A stretch of DNA of 64,000 nt, taken from NCBI RefSeq assembly GCF_020829665.1, contig NZ_JAIVFT010000025.1:1-64000 (forward strand), given 5' to 3'. Positions 27,512 to 34,659 of this stretch are shown here, in pieces (positions within the stretch are counted from its first letter, which is position 1; the number at the start of each line of letters is the position of its first letter). The position numbers and the translations under genes are program-made. Below the pieces are notes generated by a model. It made no database searches. It was not told where the DNA came from and saw only the letters and a list, made by a program, of their open reading frames with translations. Source of the stretch: Nostoc sp. CHAB 5824 (lineage in GTDB: Bacteria > Cyanobacteriota > Cyanobacteriia > Cyanobacteriales > Nostocaceae).

Positions 27512-27593
27512 AAGCTTTTCATTCCTTTTTAATACGTTCAGATTTGCACTTTTTTCCTGGTCATCATAACTTTAATACGCCGTTAAATCAAGA

Positions 27594-28004
27594 CTAAGGA
27601 CTCTTGTGAATATTTATGCTGTCAGCATTATATATTTCACCTTTATTTTGATTCTGTTGATAAGCTTTGCCACCAAAAACATTCATAATATTGGAACCTT
27701 GACCTTGCTTTTCAAATTCTTGGTTAATTTCGTTAGCTATATTCTGAACCTGTTGGGCAAATTCATTGTCTTCCACAATTTCAAGATTAAGATAGGTTTC
27801 AAGTACCTTTAAATTTGCTTCTGAACCTCCCTTAAAGTTTTCTATTTCGGCTTTTGCTTTTGGATATTTTTCCAGTCTAGAGATAATATTATGACGCAGT
27901 TCACTAATCTTAGGAAGTACTGCTTCAGTTGCTTTACCGATCAGGGTTTCTGCAACTTTTGTGAAAATAAAACCGATAATTGTTGTTATGCTTACAGGTT
28001 CCAT
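27594..28004 (-). CDS. Bell-like helical effector with C-terminal amyloid-signalling motif (candidate)
   Basis: 136 residues. The N-terminal ~95 residues begin MEPVSITTIIGFIFTKVAET and continue in amphipathic helices, resembling the bacterial Bell domains (analogues of HeLo/MLKL membrane-permeabilising domains) that open with M-(D/E)-P-(I/V) and a hydrophobic helix. The C-terminus KAYQQNQNKGEIYNADSINI matches the N-terminus of the next gene at about 16 of 22 positions. Effector with C-terminal motif plus STAND receptor with the same motif N-terminal is the arrangement described for bacterial amyloid signalling pairs. The domain assignment is by pattern memory only. It precedes the nSTAND gene by 82 bases. 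Confidence 0.65.
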   Translation of the reverse strand: MEPVSITTIIGFIFTKVAETLIGKATEAVLPKISELRHNIISRLEKYPKAKAEIENFKGGSEANLKVLETYLNLEIVEDNEFAQQVQNIANEINQEFEKQGQGSNIMNVFGGKAYQQNQNKGEIYNADSINIHKSP

Positions 28005-28080
28005 ACTTAAATATAGTTGTTACATATTTATCATTATAAAACGTGTATATATTTACACAAGGCAACTTTAGCAAGTTAAT

Positions 28081-28460
28081 TTCAACTTAAGCCTTTCATA
28101 AATAAACAAGAGTGATCGCCCACATCAACCCCATCACCAAAAGCGATCGCCTACACCAACCCGATCATCAGAAATGCGATCGCTAATACCATTTTGGATT
28201 TTAGATTTTAGATTTTGGATTGTGAAACATCCATTGGATAAGTGTTTCAGTTTTCCATCTGTCGCAATCATTTTTCAAAATGGTATAATTTGACACATTT
28301 ACTCAGAGTGCGATCGCTCATTGGACACAGTTGCTCAGAGTGCGATCGCCCACATCAATCCCATCATCAAAAGTGCGATCGCCCACATTAACCTCATCAC
28401 CAGAAGGAAGTGCGATCGCTTCTTTAAGACTCTTGGTAAGAGTGTGATCGCCTTTATAAA
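28081..28460. repeat. HIP1-laced degenerate repeat region
   Basis: GCGATCGC or near variants recur at short spacing, often embedded in GTGCGATCGCCCACATCA followed by CCCATCATCAAAA. Related units recur at 29355-29490 and 32765-32800. The pattern looks like repeated copying of a ~35-bp unit. A 64-codon minus frame through it (28318-28512) is composed of the repeat and is not considered a gene. The rest of the 28005-28685 gap holds nothing else recognisable. Confidence 0.6.
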
Positions 28461-28685
28461 AGTATGAATATTGCAGGTGTAACTGGGTTAACAGCAGCGC
28501 AGCGATCAGCACTCTTGGCTTTGGTGGCTGTGGAAGGTATTGTGTAGATTGTATTATTGAGGATATAGGGTTTGCAGATTGTACTCAGTTTTAAGCCTAT
28601 TTCTTTAGCATAGTCATAACTGATGGCGATCGCTTACTACCCTTTGTGTTTTTTATTATATTTAAGAATATTATTAATAATCTTT

Positions 28686-29036
28686 TCAGAGGACTCGCAT
28701 TCGGATACGCTCGTCTTCAACCACACTGAAATGTCCTGCCCAGTCAGGGCGAGATGCTATGGCAGTCACCACTTTTTGAGCAACAACTATACCGGAAGGT
28801 GCTTTAATCCGAAATAAGATAATCCCACAAGTTGCAGGCAAACGTGAACCAAAGGCGAGTTCACCAAAGTCTTTATCAAAGGTGAGGAGAATGCGCTCGT
28901 CACGTTGAGCGTGGTTTAAAACTTCGGCATCAGCAATCCCAGGAGCATCAGTGCGAATCCATGTAACATCGTGACCTCCGCAGCGAAGTGCTTCTATGGC
29001 ATCTCCTAGGAAATTTTCGTTGGCTAGAAAGCGCAT
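28686..29036 (-). CDS. DUF5615 PIN-like toxin of a toxin-antitoxin pair
   Basis: 116 aa, DUF5615 family with a PIN-like fold. Acidic residues expected at the nuclease centre are visible in RFLANENFLGDAIEAL at the N-terminus and LLTFDKDFGELAFG near residue 55. Such proteins pair with small DUF433 proteins and are regarded as VapC-like RNases. The upstream DUF433 gene ends 2 bases before this start, so the two form one operon. Confidence 0.87.
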   Translation of the reverse strand: MRFLANENFLGDAIEALRCGGHDVTWIRTDAPGIADAEVLNHAQRDERILLTFDKDFGELAFGSRLPATCGIILFRIKAPSGIVVAQKVVTAIASRPDWAGHFSVVEDERIRMRVL

Positions 29037-29038
29037 AA

Positions 29039-29269
29039 TTACCCAGGAAAAGCGTAAACTTTTTCAGCTTTAAGGCTGGCACTAGCATAGCCTAAACAAG
29101 CTTGAATATCTTCGAGGGTAATACCAGGGTAGTTGCGGAGAATTTCGTCATTTGTCCAGCCTTGAGCAAGAAGGTCAATGATAAACTCAACAGAAAGACG
29201 AGTACTTTTAATAATTGGTTTGCCGACAAGGACGTTAGGATCTATAACAATTCGGGATTGCAAATCCAT
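29039..29269 (-). CDS. DUF433 antitoxin
   Basis: 76 residues with the DUF433 pattern IVIDPNVLVGKPIIKSTRLS, LLAQGWTNDEILRNYPGIT and DIQACLGYA. The domain is a winged-helix-like DNA-binding fold found as antitoxin to DUF5615 proteins. It is the first gene of a two-gene unit. Standard features of the family are complete. Confidence 0.9.
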   Translation of the reverse strand: MDLQSRIVIDPNVLVGKPIIKSTRLSVEFIIDLLAQGWTNDEILRNYPGITLEDIQACLGYASASLKAEKVYAFPG

Positions 29270-29385
29270 AAAATTAAGTTTAGTGTGTTGTTTTTATTTT
29301 ATTCTATTTGCCTCAACAAACCTCTACTTGCTCAAATAACTACAATTTGGATTAGAGCGATCGCCCACATCACCCCATCATCAAA

Positions 29386-29700
29386 AGGGCGACACCGAAT
29401 AGCCCGTCGTAGACATCGCTGATTTGACACAATTGCTAAGAGTGCGATCGCCCACATTAACCTCATCACCAAAAGTGCGATCGCCATTTGGAAATTGGGA
29501 ATTTAGCTTTTGCGAAAAATGGTGGTGCGATCTCTCATTGGACACAGTTGCTCAGAGTGCGACGCCGAATAGCCCGTCGTAGACATCGCATAAATTGACA
29601 GTAAATTGACAGTAATAGGTAGGATAGGTTTTATTGTTGGCGATATACCGTTCGCGCTAGCGTCTCCAAAGGAGAAGGCATTAAGCTTCGCTTATCGCTT
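29386..29700. repeat. Cluster of HIP1 units and interspersed palindromic repeats
   Basis: Two copies of the GCGACACCGAATAGCCCG / TCGTAGACATCGC type unit (29386-29419 and 29557-29590) flank HIP1-containing GTGCGATCGCCCACATTAAC units. A third repeat type (GTTCGCGCTAGCGTCTCC...AGGAGAAGGC) is at 29648-29690. No gene is visible in 29270-29724. Confidence 0.6.
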
Positions 29701-29724
29701 ATTTGCGAGAGTTGGCTACTTACT

Positions 29725-29964
29725 TTACTCGTAAAAGAATGGAAAAAGTTGTTCTTCAGGAATGTATTTACTTGCCTGTCTAAAAATAGCTTTGCAAGTT
29801 CCTGTATCTAACTGCCGATGTAATGGTATTGTTAAAGTCTCTTTTTGTTCTACACCAGAACGACGCAACTTAATATGACTGCCCTTTTGGCTGTGTACTT
29901 CAAAGCCAAACTCACCCAAAATATCAACAATCTCAGCACCTGATAATCTTTTGAGTCTAGGCAT
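29725..29964 (-). CDS. hicA: HicA mRNA interferase toxin
   Basis: 79 residues, the usual HicA size. LSGAEIVDILGEFGFEVHSQ followed by KGSHIKLRR gives the dsRBD-like fold with the catalytic G-S-H histidine, and TIPLHRQLDTGTCKAIFRQA is the conserved C-terminal helix. It cleaves mRNA independent of the ribosome when free of HicB. Its start overlaps the hicB end by 8 bases. Confidence 0.92.
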   Translation of the reverse strand: MPRLKRLSGAEIVDILGEFGFEVHSQKGSHIKLRRSGVEQKETLTIPLHRQLDTGTCKAIFRQASKYIPEEQLFPFFYE

Positions 29965-30190
29965 ATTTTAGTTGGAGTTCAAAAGTTACCATTAGAGAAG
30001 GTTTATCTACTAAGCCAAATTGAGTTGGATCTTCGTCTTCTAAATGCAAAGCGACTGCTTCACGAAGGTTATGAACAACTTCATCCAGAGTCTCTCCCTG
30101 AGTTACTACGGAAACTTCTAGACATTCTGCTACGTATCCGTGCTGTTCACCTGGATGAATTACTGCTCTAATATTCTGCTTTAACTCCAT
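29957..30190 (-). CDS. hicB: HicB antitoxin
   Basis: 77 residues with the partial RNase H-like HicB core: HPGEQHGYVAECLEVSVVTQ, GETLDEVVHNLREAV. No C-terminal DNA-binding domain is present, so autoregulation may depend on other parts. It is the upstream gene of a hicB-hicA operon, the order found in many cyanobacteria. Confidence 0.9.
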   Translation of the reverse strand: MELKQNIRAVIHPGEQHGYVAECLEVSVVTQGETLDEVVHNLREAVALHLEDEDPTQFGLVDKPSLMVTFELQLKYA

Positions 30191-30283
30191 AAGTCATCTT
30201 AAGATTCCAAAAAGTCTATTAAGTTAAGTTATGCTTTTATGCTAAACCATTAACTATGAATAATTCGTATCCGCAACAAATCA

Positions 30284-30371
30284 GAGCGACGCCGATAGCG
30301 TAGCGGTAGCGAGTCCGCGTTCGCTTTTAGCGTCTCGTAGAGAGCGTCATAGCCCGTCGTAGACATGGCTC
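30284..30371. repeat. Compound interspersed repeat
   Basis: An 88-base run combining the two common modules: AGCGTAGCGGTAGCGAGTCC with GTTCGCTTTTAGCG and TCTCGTAGAGAGCG, followed by TAGCCCGTCGTAGACATGGC. The modules occur separately elsewhere in the window (e.g. 6536, 12952, 30980), so this looks like the longer parental form. Confidence 0.6.
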
Positions 30372-30489
30372 ACATTAACCCCATAACCACAAGTGCGATC
30401 GCAGTAACTAGTTATACCAGATACTGATAAAATTAAACTAATAGATTGATTTATAGCTAATAGATAGATTTAAAAAATAACAGAGCTAG

Positions 30490-30849
30490 ATGATGCAAAT
30501 CACTGTTGAGGTATCTGAGGAGCTAGGACAGCAATTACAGCAGTTCCAAGACCGTTTACAAGAGATAGTAGAACGCGGTCTAAAAGAGTTATTGAGCGAA
30601 CAGTCTGGCAATTTTCTCGATGAGAAACAGATTATTGGGTTGTTGGCCAGTCAGCCTACACCAGAACAAATTCTAGCAATCCGACCCTCACCAGAATTCC
30701 AGGCTCGTGTCAGTGATTTGCTAGCACAAAGTAAAGCAGGAACACTTTCAGCCAAAGGTGAAGCGGAACTAGAACGCTATCTGACCATAGAACATCTTGT
30801 CCGTATGGCAAAAGCTCATACCTTCGAGCAATTACGCCAAAACCCATGA
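30490..30849 (+). CDS. Conserved small cyanobacterial protein, unknown function
   Basis: 119 residues. Residues 1-40 read MQITVEVSEELGQQLQQFQD and continue as a helix, reminiscent of small antitoxin-like proteins whose partner is a PIN toxin. The remainder (TPEQILAIRPSPEFQARVSD, GTLSAKGEAELERYL) is a helical segment commonly found in cyanobacterial hypothetical proteins. No toxin gene is adjacent. Two consecutive ATGs (30490, 30493) could start it. Confidence 0.6.
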   Translation: MMQITVEVSEELGQQLQQFQDRLQEIVERGLKELLSEQSGNFLDEKQIIGLLASQPTPEQILAIRPSPEFQARVSDLLAQSKAGTLSAKGEAELERYLTIEHLVRMAKAHTFEQLRQNP

Positions 30850-30859
30850 CCTTTTTTTA

Positions 30860-30980
30860 ATTAAAAATTAAAAATTAAAAGTTAAAAATTAAGCAGGATA
30901 ATAATTTTTAATTAATTTGGGGTACAAGCCCCCACTGATTGCAATTTTTAATTAATAATTTTTAATTTTTAATTGGAGTG
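30860..30980. repeat. AT-rich ATTAAAAATTAA repeats with inverted copies
   Basis: Tandem A-T-T-A-A-A-A units at 30860-30895 are followed by complementary TTTTTAATT units at 30905-30917 and 30950-30975, which can form long AT hairpins. A GTTCGCGCAGCGTCTCGTAG repeat module follows at 30980-31007. These may act as a terminator zone for the gene ending at 30849, but there is no specific evidence. Confidence 0.5.
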
Positions 30981-31195
30981 TTCGCGCAGCGTCTCGTAGA
31001 GAAGCGACTTGACTTATGTATCAGCCCAATTACGGAAACTCGTAATTGAAAGAGCGAACCAAAGGTGTGAGTACTGCTTATTTCCTCAGAGTGCGGCACT
31101 ATTTAGCTTTGAGATGGAACATATTATTGCCGAAAAACATCGTGGCACTACTTACTGAAGCAGAAAATCTAGCTCACTGCCAACTGCGTTTAATT

Positions 31196-31229
31196 TTTCC
31201 ATCCCCGCGAGGGGTAATAAATTGAAAAC
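31196..31229 (-). repeat. Solitary CRISPR-repeat-like sequence
   Basis: On the minus strand this reads GTTTTCAATTTATT then ACCCCTCGCGGGGATGGAAA. It has the size (~34-36), the CCCC...GGGG stem and the GATGGAAA 3' handle of one class of cyanobacterial CRISPR repeats. Only one copy exists here, with no spacer array and no cas genes. The terminal AAAC appears decayed to AAAA. Confidence 0.4.
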
Positions 31230-31246
31230 TTCTCATAACGCGATTT

Positions 31247-31470
31247 GCGTTCTCAAACTGGGGTTTGAGTTCTCATTTGAGTATATTTAGTACGCAAAAG
31301 CTAATATTGAGTTCTCAAACTGGGGTTTGAGTACTCATTTGAGTATATTTAGTACACAAAAGCTAATATTGCGTTCTCAAACTGGGGTTTGAGAACTCAA
31401 TTGAGTATATTTAGTACTCAAAAGCTAATATTGAGTTCTCAAACTGGAGTTTAGGTTCTTTTTTGCGTAA
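31247..31470. repeat. 62-bp tandem repeat, about 3.6 copies
   Basis: Units start at 31247, 31309, 31371 and 31433 (partial). Each begins G(C/A)GTTCTCAAACTGGGGTTT and contains TTGAGTATATTTAGTAC and AAAAGCTAATATT. Differences between units are few. Inside each unit CTCAAACTGGGGTTTGAG is a hairpin. The array ends ~160 bases before a small conserved gene. Confidence 0.9.
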
Positions 31471-31633
31471 TTTACTGATTTATTAGCGATTTACAGTGTA
31501 ATAAAAGCTAATAGAGATTTGCAGGAATTTCCTCAGGCTAATCGATACGGAAGTTTTTTAAAGTAAAGAAGCTTAAATCAGTGAATTCGAGAACTGATAA
31601 TCAAATAAATAACCGTATTAAAAGGTACATTTT

Positions 31634-32047
31634 ATGGCTAGACTAAAAAGAACTTCCCAAGTGCTAGAAAAAGCAGCACGTCGTGCAGCCAGTATCAGTT
31701 CAATTGATCCAAACTTAGATGTGAGTAATGGACTCACTTTATTTGCGTACTCAAGCCTAATTGAGATAATGCGAAATAAAGAAAATATCTACAACACTGC
31801 GCTTTCTAACGTAGATAAGATATATCGTGAAATGCTAGAAACAGAGCAGCAGTTGGCAGACATGACAGAACACATACTCATGGGCATTGGGGCTAAATAT
31901 GGCAAAAGCAGTGTAGAGTATGGTATGGCGGGAGGAGTTCCTAAAAACCAACGCCGCAAGGGATTGCGAGGTGAATCGCCAATTGTTAGTAATGAGCCAC
32001 CATCAATGATTGTTGGTGTGAATAGCAATGGCAAAGTAAAAGCGTAG
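31634..32047 (+). CDS. Small hypothetical protein
   Basis: 137 residues, not recognised. It opens with a basic stretch (MARLKRTSQVLEKAARRAAS), has a helical middle (NKENIYNTALSNVDKIYREM, ETEQQLADMTEHILMGIGAK) and a basic, possibly disordered end (GVPKNQRRKGLRGES). The charge pattern suggests nucleic-acid or surface binding, but that is only a guess. A TATTAAAAGG stretch lies before the start. The tandem array upstream may influence its expression. Confidence 0.55.
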   Translation: MARLKRTSQVLEKAARRAASISSIDPNLDVSNGLTLFAYSSLIEIMRNKENIYNTALSNVDKIYREMLETEQQLADMTEHILMGIGAKYGKSSVEYGMAGGVPKNQRRKGLRGESPIVSNEPPSMIVGVNSNGKVKA

Positions 32048-32093
32048 TAAAAGCATAGCGTGTGTTACGGCTTTAGCCTAACGCACCATCTTA

Positions 32094-32241
32094 TCTGACT
32101 TTTCACGGTATGTGGAAAAGTCCACCAAAAACCTAACCCCCTAACCCCCTTCCCGACGCTCTAAGGGTGAAAATTCTAAGTCTCTCTCCTTTTAGGAGAG
32201 AGACTTAGAGAGAGGTTTTCCAGATACCGTGAAAAGTCAGA
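32094..32241. mobile_element. MITE-like element, 148 bp, 18-bp terminal inverted repeats
   Basis: TCTGACTTTTCACGGTAT (32094-32111) is the perfect complement of ATACCGTGAAAAGTCAGA (32224-32241). An interior hairpin, AAGTCTCTCTCC against GGAGAGAGACTT, lies at about 32180-32210. ATCTTAT occurs just outside both ends and may be a target-site duplication. It lies immediately upstream of the truncated PIN gene. Confidence 0.75.
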
Positions 32242-32305
32242 CTATCTTATGAGTCGGTGCATTAGGCGCTTAGATTATGTTTTTATTGATAAATTCTCTT
32301 GAAAT

Positions 32306-32503
32306 ATGCACCTAATACAACGCCACTTCTATAATTTATGGCGACCTAATTTAAAAGATGAAGCTGACAATCACTTAATTGAATTAGCAGTTACCGGAAA
32401 TGCTCAAATCATTGCTACTCACAATGTCAAAGATTTCCAAAATGCTGAATTGTTATTTCCTAACTTATCAATATTAAAACCTGAAGCAATTATCGGGACT
32501 TAA
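32306..32503 (+). pseudogene. PIN-domain toxin, C-terminal fragment
   Basis: The 65 codons WRPNLKDEADNHLIELAVTG, AQIIATHNVKDFQNAELLFP and LSILKPEAII match the C-terminal half of PIN-family toxins (D-E-x-D and D-F acidic positions present). The N-terminal half with the first catalytic Asp is missing. The preceding codons in frame contain a stop, and a MITE sits 65 bases upstream. It probably lost activity. The antitoxin gene follows after 6 bases. Confidence 0.8.
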
Positions 32504-32509
32504 ACAAAA

Positions 32510-32728
32510 ATGGCAACTTTAACTATTCGTTTACGAGACGATAAGCATAATAGATTGAACGAACTTGCTCAAGCCAAAGGCATCAGTGTCAATAAATTGA
32601 TTGAACAACTTTCTACTATAGCTCTAGCAGAATTTGATACCCATACAAGATTTAAAGCAATAGCTGCAAATGGCAACCCACAAGAAGGCTTAAGAATACT
32701 GGCTAAACTTGATGCTCTGACAGAATAG
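32510..32728 (+). CDS. Ribbon-helix-helix antitoxin
   Basis: 72 residues beginning MATLTIRLRDDKHNRLNELA followed by KGISVNKLIEQLS, the beta-strand and two helices of Arc/CopG/HicB-like DNA-binding antitoxins. The C-terminal part (FKAIAANGNPQEGLRILAKL) presumably binds the partner PIN toxin, of which only a fragment remains upstream. It may persist as an orphan regulator. Confidence 0.82.
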   Translation: MATLTIRLRDDKHNRLNELAQAKGISVNKLIEQLSTIALAEFDTHTRFKAIAANGNPQEGLRILAKLDALTE

Positions 32729-32849
32729 AGCTTGTAGGGCGATTATGCAAACACTAACTGGAAGCGATCGCTCACATCAGCCTCATTAGCAAAAGTGCGA
32801 TATGAGAGTATGAATATAAAGCTTTTATCCTGCTATTAGTGTTGCTGTC

Positions 32850-33116
32850 TTACTCGTCGCAGTAAACCTTTTTACGATGCCTTACTTTCACAACACTAAC
32901 TATTAATAGATCATCAAAAATATCGTATATAACTCGGTAACTGCCGACTCAGATTCAATAACCATTGTCCGAATCTTCTAGCTTAACAACCCCGTTAGGG
33001 TGGGGATTATCAGCTAGATCGTCAATTTTTGTTTGTATTCTTGTCCGTACTTTTATAGGTAATTTTTTAAGTTGTTTAAATGCAGCATTAGAAAATTCAA
33101 TTTTATATTGATTCAC
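32850..33116 (-). pseudogene. RelE-family toxin gene with two in-frame nonsense codons
   Basis: Translating the minus strand from the GTG at 33114-33116 gives MNQYKIEFSNAAFKQLKKLP, then VRTRIQTKIDDLAD, GVVKLEDSDNGY, TGA, I, TGA, VGSYRVIYDIFDD and KVRHRKKVYCDE. This is an 88-residue RelE/ParE-like protein in which the expected R-I-R positions (Y-R-I-R-V) are TGA-ATC-TGA. Both stops are explained by CGA to TGA transitions. Everything else, including the C-terminal R-H-R-K, is intact, so the inactivation is recent. It overlaps the antitoxin gene upstream. Confidence 0.88.
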
Positions 33117-33327
33117 TGGCTAATTCTCGTTTAACTTGCTCCCAAGGAATAGTGCCATTTTTCTTAATATCTTCCCGTCCTTCATGTAGAGCTTTAATAT
33201 CCTCTTGGTCTTCTGCTTTACGAATGTCTAAAAGTTCTATGACATCCTCTAAAGTATCTTCATAAGCTTGTTCTAATCGCTCATAAATAGCTTTGATTAA
33301 AGCTTGTTTTCTCGTTGTAGGTTCCAT
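33103..33327 (-). CDS. Antitoxin of the RelE relic
   Basis: 74 residues from the ATG at 33325-33327, which has GAGG five bases upstream. The acidic-helical sequence (QALIKAIYERLEQAYEDTLE, DIRKAEDQEDIKALHEG, IPWEQVKRELA) is a common antitoxin partner for RelE/ParE toxins in cyanobacteria. Its end overlaps the toxin start by 14 bases, the normal coupling of such operons. The antitoxin is intact although the toxin is not. Confidence 0.8.
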   Translation of the reverse strand: MEPTTRKQALIKAIYERLEQAYEDTLEDVIELLDIRKAEDQEDIKALHEGREDIKKNGTIPWEQVKRELASESI

Positions 33328-33476
33328 TTTTACCTCAATTCCAACATACAATGAGTTTAGCTTCAATAAAGTTACTATAGCCTATCACTATAATTGTACT
33401 GTATCAGCCGATCCAATAGCCGTTTAACTGAATAAATGCCCAATTTGCATAGAAACTTTGCTGGGAATTTAACTTT

Positions 33477-34454
33477 TCAATCCAATCCCCCAGAAAACAA
33501 TTTACCAACTTGCGCCAAATCTACATTTCCACCGCTGATGATGACACCAACTCTCGCCTCTGGTTCTGTCACCACACCTTCGAGTAAGGCTGCTGCTGCA
33601 AGTACTCCCGTAGGCTCAACGACAATTTTCAGACGTTCCCACAAGAAAAACATGGTGCGAAGAATCGCTTCTTCAGATACCGTCACCATATCATCGACGT
33701 AATGCAGTACTAAGGGGAAAGTAATTTGACCAAGGCTAGGAGTCCGCGCACCATCGGCGATGGTATCAGGATTTTTGACAGTTTGCAGGGTTTTGGTGTG
33801 AAAAGAGCGGGTAGCATCGTCGGCAAGGGCTGGCTCTACCCCGATTACTTTACAATTGGGTAAAAGTGCTTTGGTTGCGATCGCACACCCAGAAAGTAAG
33901 CCGCCACCGCCACAACAAACTAATAATAAGTCCAACTCACCAACTTCTTGAATCAGTTCTAAAGCAGTTGTCCCCTGTCCGGCGACGACATGGGGATGAT
34001 CGTAAGGGGGAATTAGAGTGAGATTGCGATCGCGTGCTAAATTTTGGGCTAATTCTTCTCGGTTTGTTTCTTGGCGATTGTATAAAATTATTTCTGCACC
34101 ATAGCCACGAGTAGCAGTTTGTTTGACAACGGGTGCATCATCAGGCATGACAATAGTGGTGGGAATATTGAGTAATTGTCCAGCTAAAGCGATCGCTTGG
34201 GCATGATTTCCTGATGAATAGGTGAGAACGCCTGTTTGTTTTTGTGCTACCGATAGTTGGGCTAGGGCATTGTACGCACCTCTAAATTTAAATGCCCCCG
34301 TGCGTTGAAAGTTTTCGCACTTAAAGAATACTTGGTTATTGGTGCGATCGTTAACGATTCTAGAAGTCAGTACAGGCGTGCGGTGGGCAATCCCCAAAAT
34401 CCGCTCTTGTGCTGCTTGCACCTCAGTTATAGTAACTAAATTATCCTGTGGCAT
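33477..34454 (-). CDS. Threonine/serine dehydratase-like PLP enzyme
   Basis: 325 aa, fold-type II PLP enzyme. KCENFQRTGAFKFRGAYNAL near residue 45 holds the Schiff-base lysine, SSGNHAQAIALAG the phosphate/substrate loop, and CCGGGGLLSGCA the PLP phosphate-binding glycines. The C-terminal regulatory ACT-like domain of biosynthetic IlvA is absent, so it is closer to catabolic threonine dehydratase, serine racemase or hydroxyaspartate dehydratase. The specific substrate cannot be read from sequence. It is transcribed alone. Confidence 0.88.
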   Translation of the reverse strand: MPQDNLVTITEVQAAQERILGIAHRTPVLTSRIVNDRTNNQVFFKCENFQRTGAFKFRGAYNALAQLSVAQKQTGVLTYSSGNHAQAIALAGQLLNIPTTIVMPDDAPVVKQTATRGYGAEIILYNRQETNREELAQNLARDRNLTLIPPYDHPHVVAGQGTTALELIQEVGELDLLLVCCGGGGLLSGCAIATKALLPNCKVIGVEPALADDATRSFHTKTLQTVKNPDTIADGARTPSLGQITFPLVLHYVDDMVTVSEEAILRTMFFLWERLKIVVEPTGVLAAAALLEGVVTEPEARVGVIISGGNVDLAQVGKLFSGGLD

Positions 34455-34659
34455 TGATGATGCTATTAAATATTGCTCTTGTTTATATAGATACAGATTT
34501 TTATATTTGCGTCTAATATGCTTGATTGAAGTATACTCGTTTCAGGTGGTTAGCATCATTTATTACCTGCATAAAAATAGCTACACCAAACATTATATAT
34601 TGCTGTAGCTAAATTTATAAAACTTAAATTAATTAACTCACATTCGCCATTTTTCTAAC

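Noticed and set aside
28318..28512. 64-codon minus-strand frame
   Set aside because: Made almost entirely of the HIP1-containing repeat.
31247..31470. The 62-bp array as a CRISPR array attached to the repeat at 31196
   Set aside because: The whole 62-bp unit is repeated, including the part that would be a spacer, and it differs from the CRISPR-like sequence.
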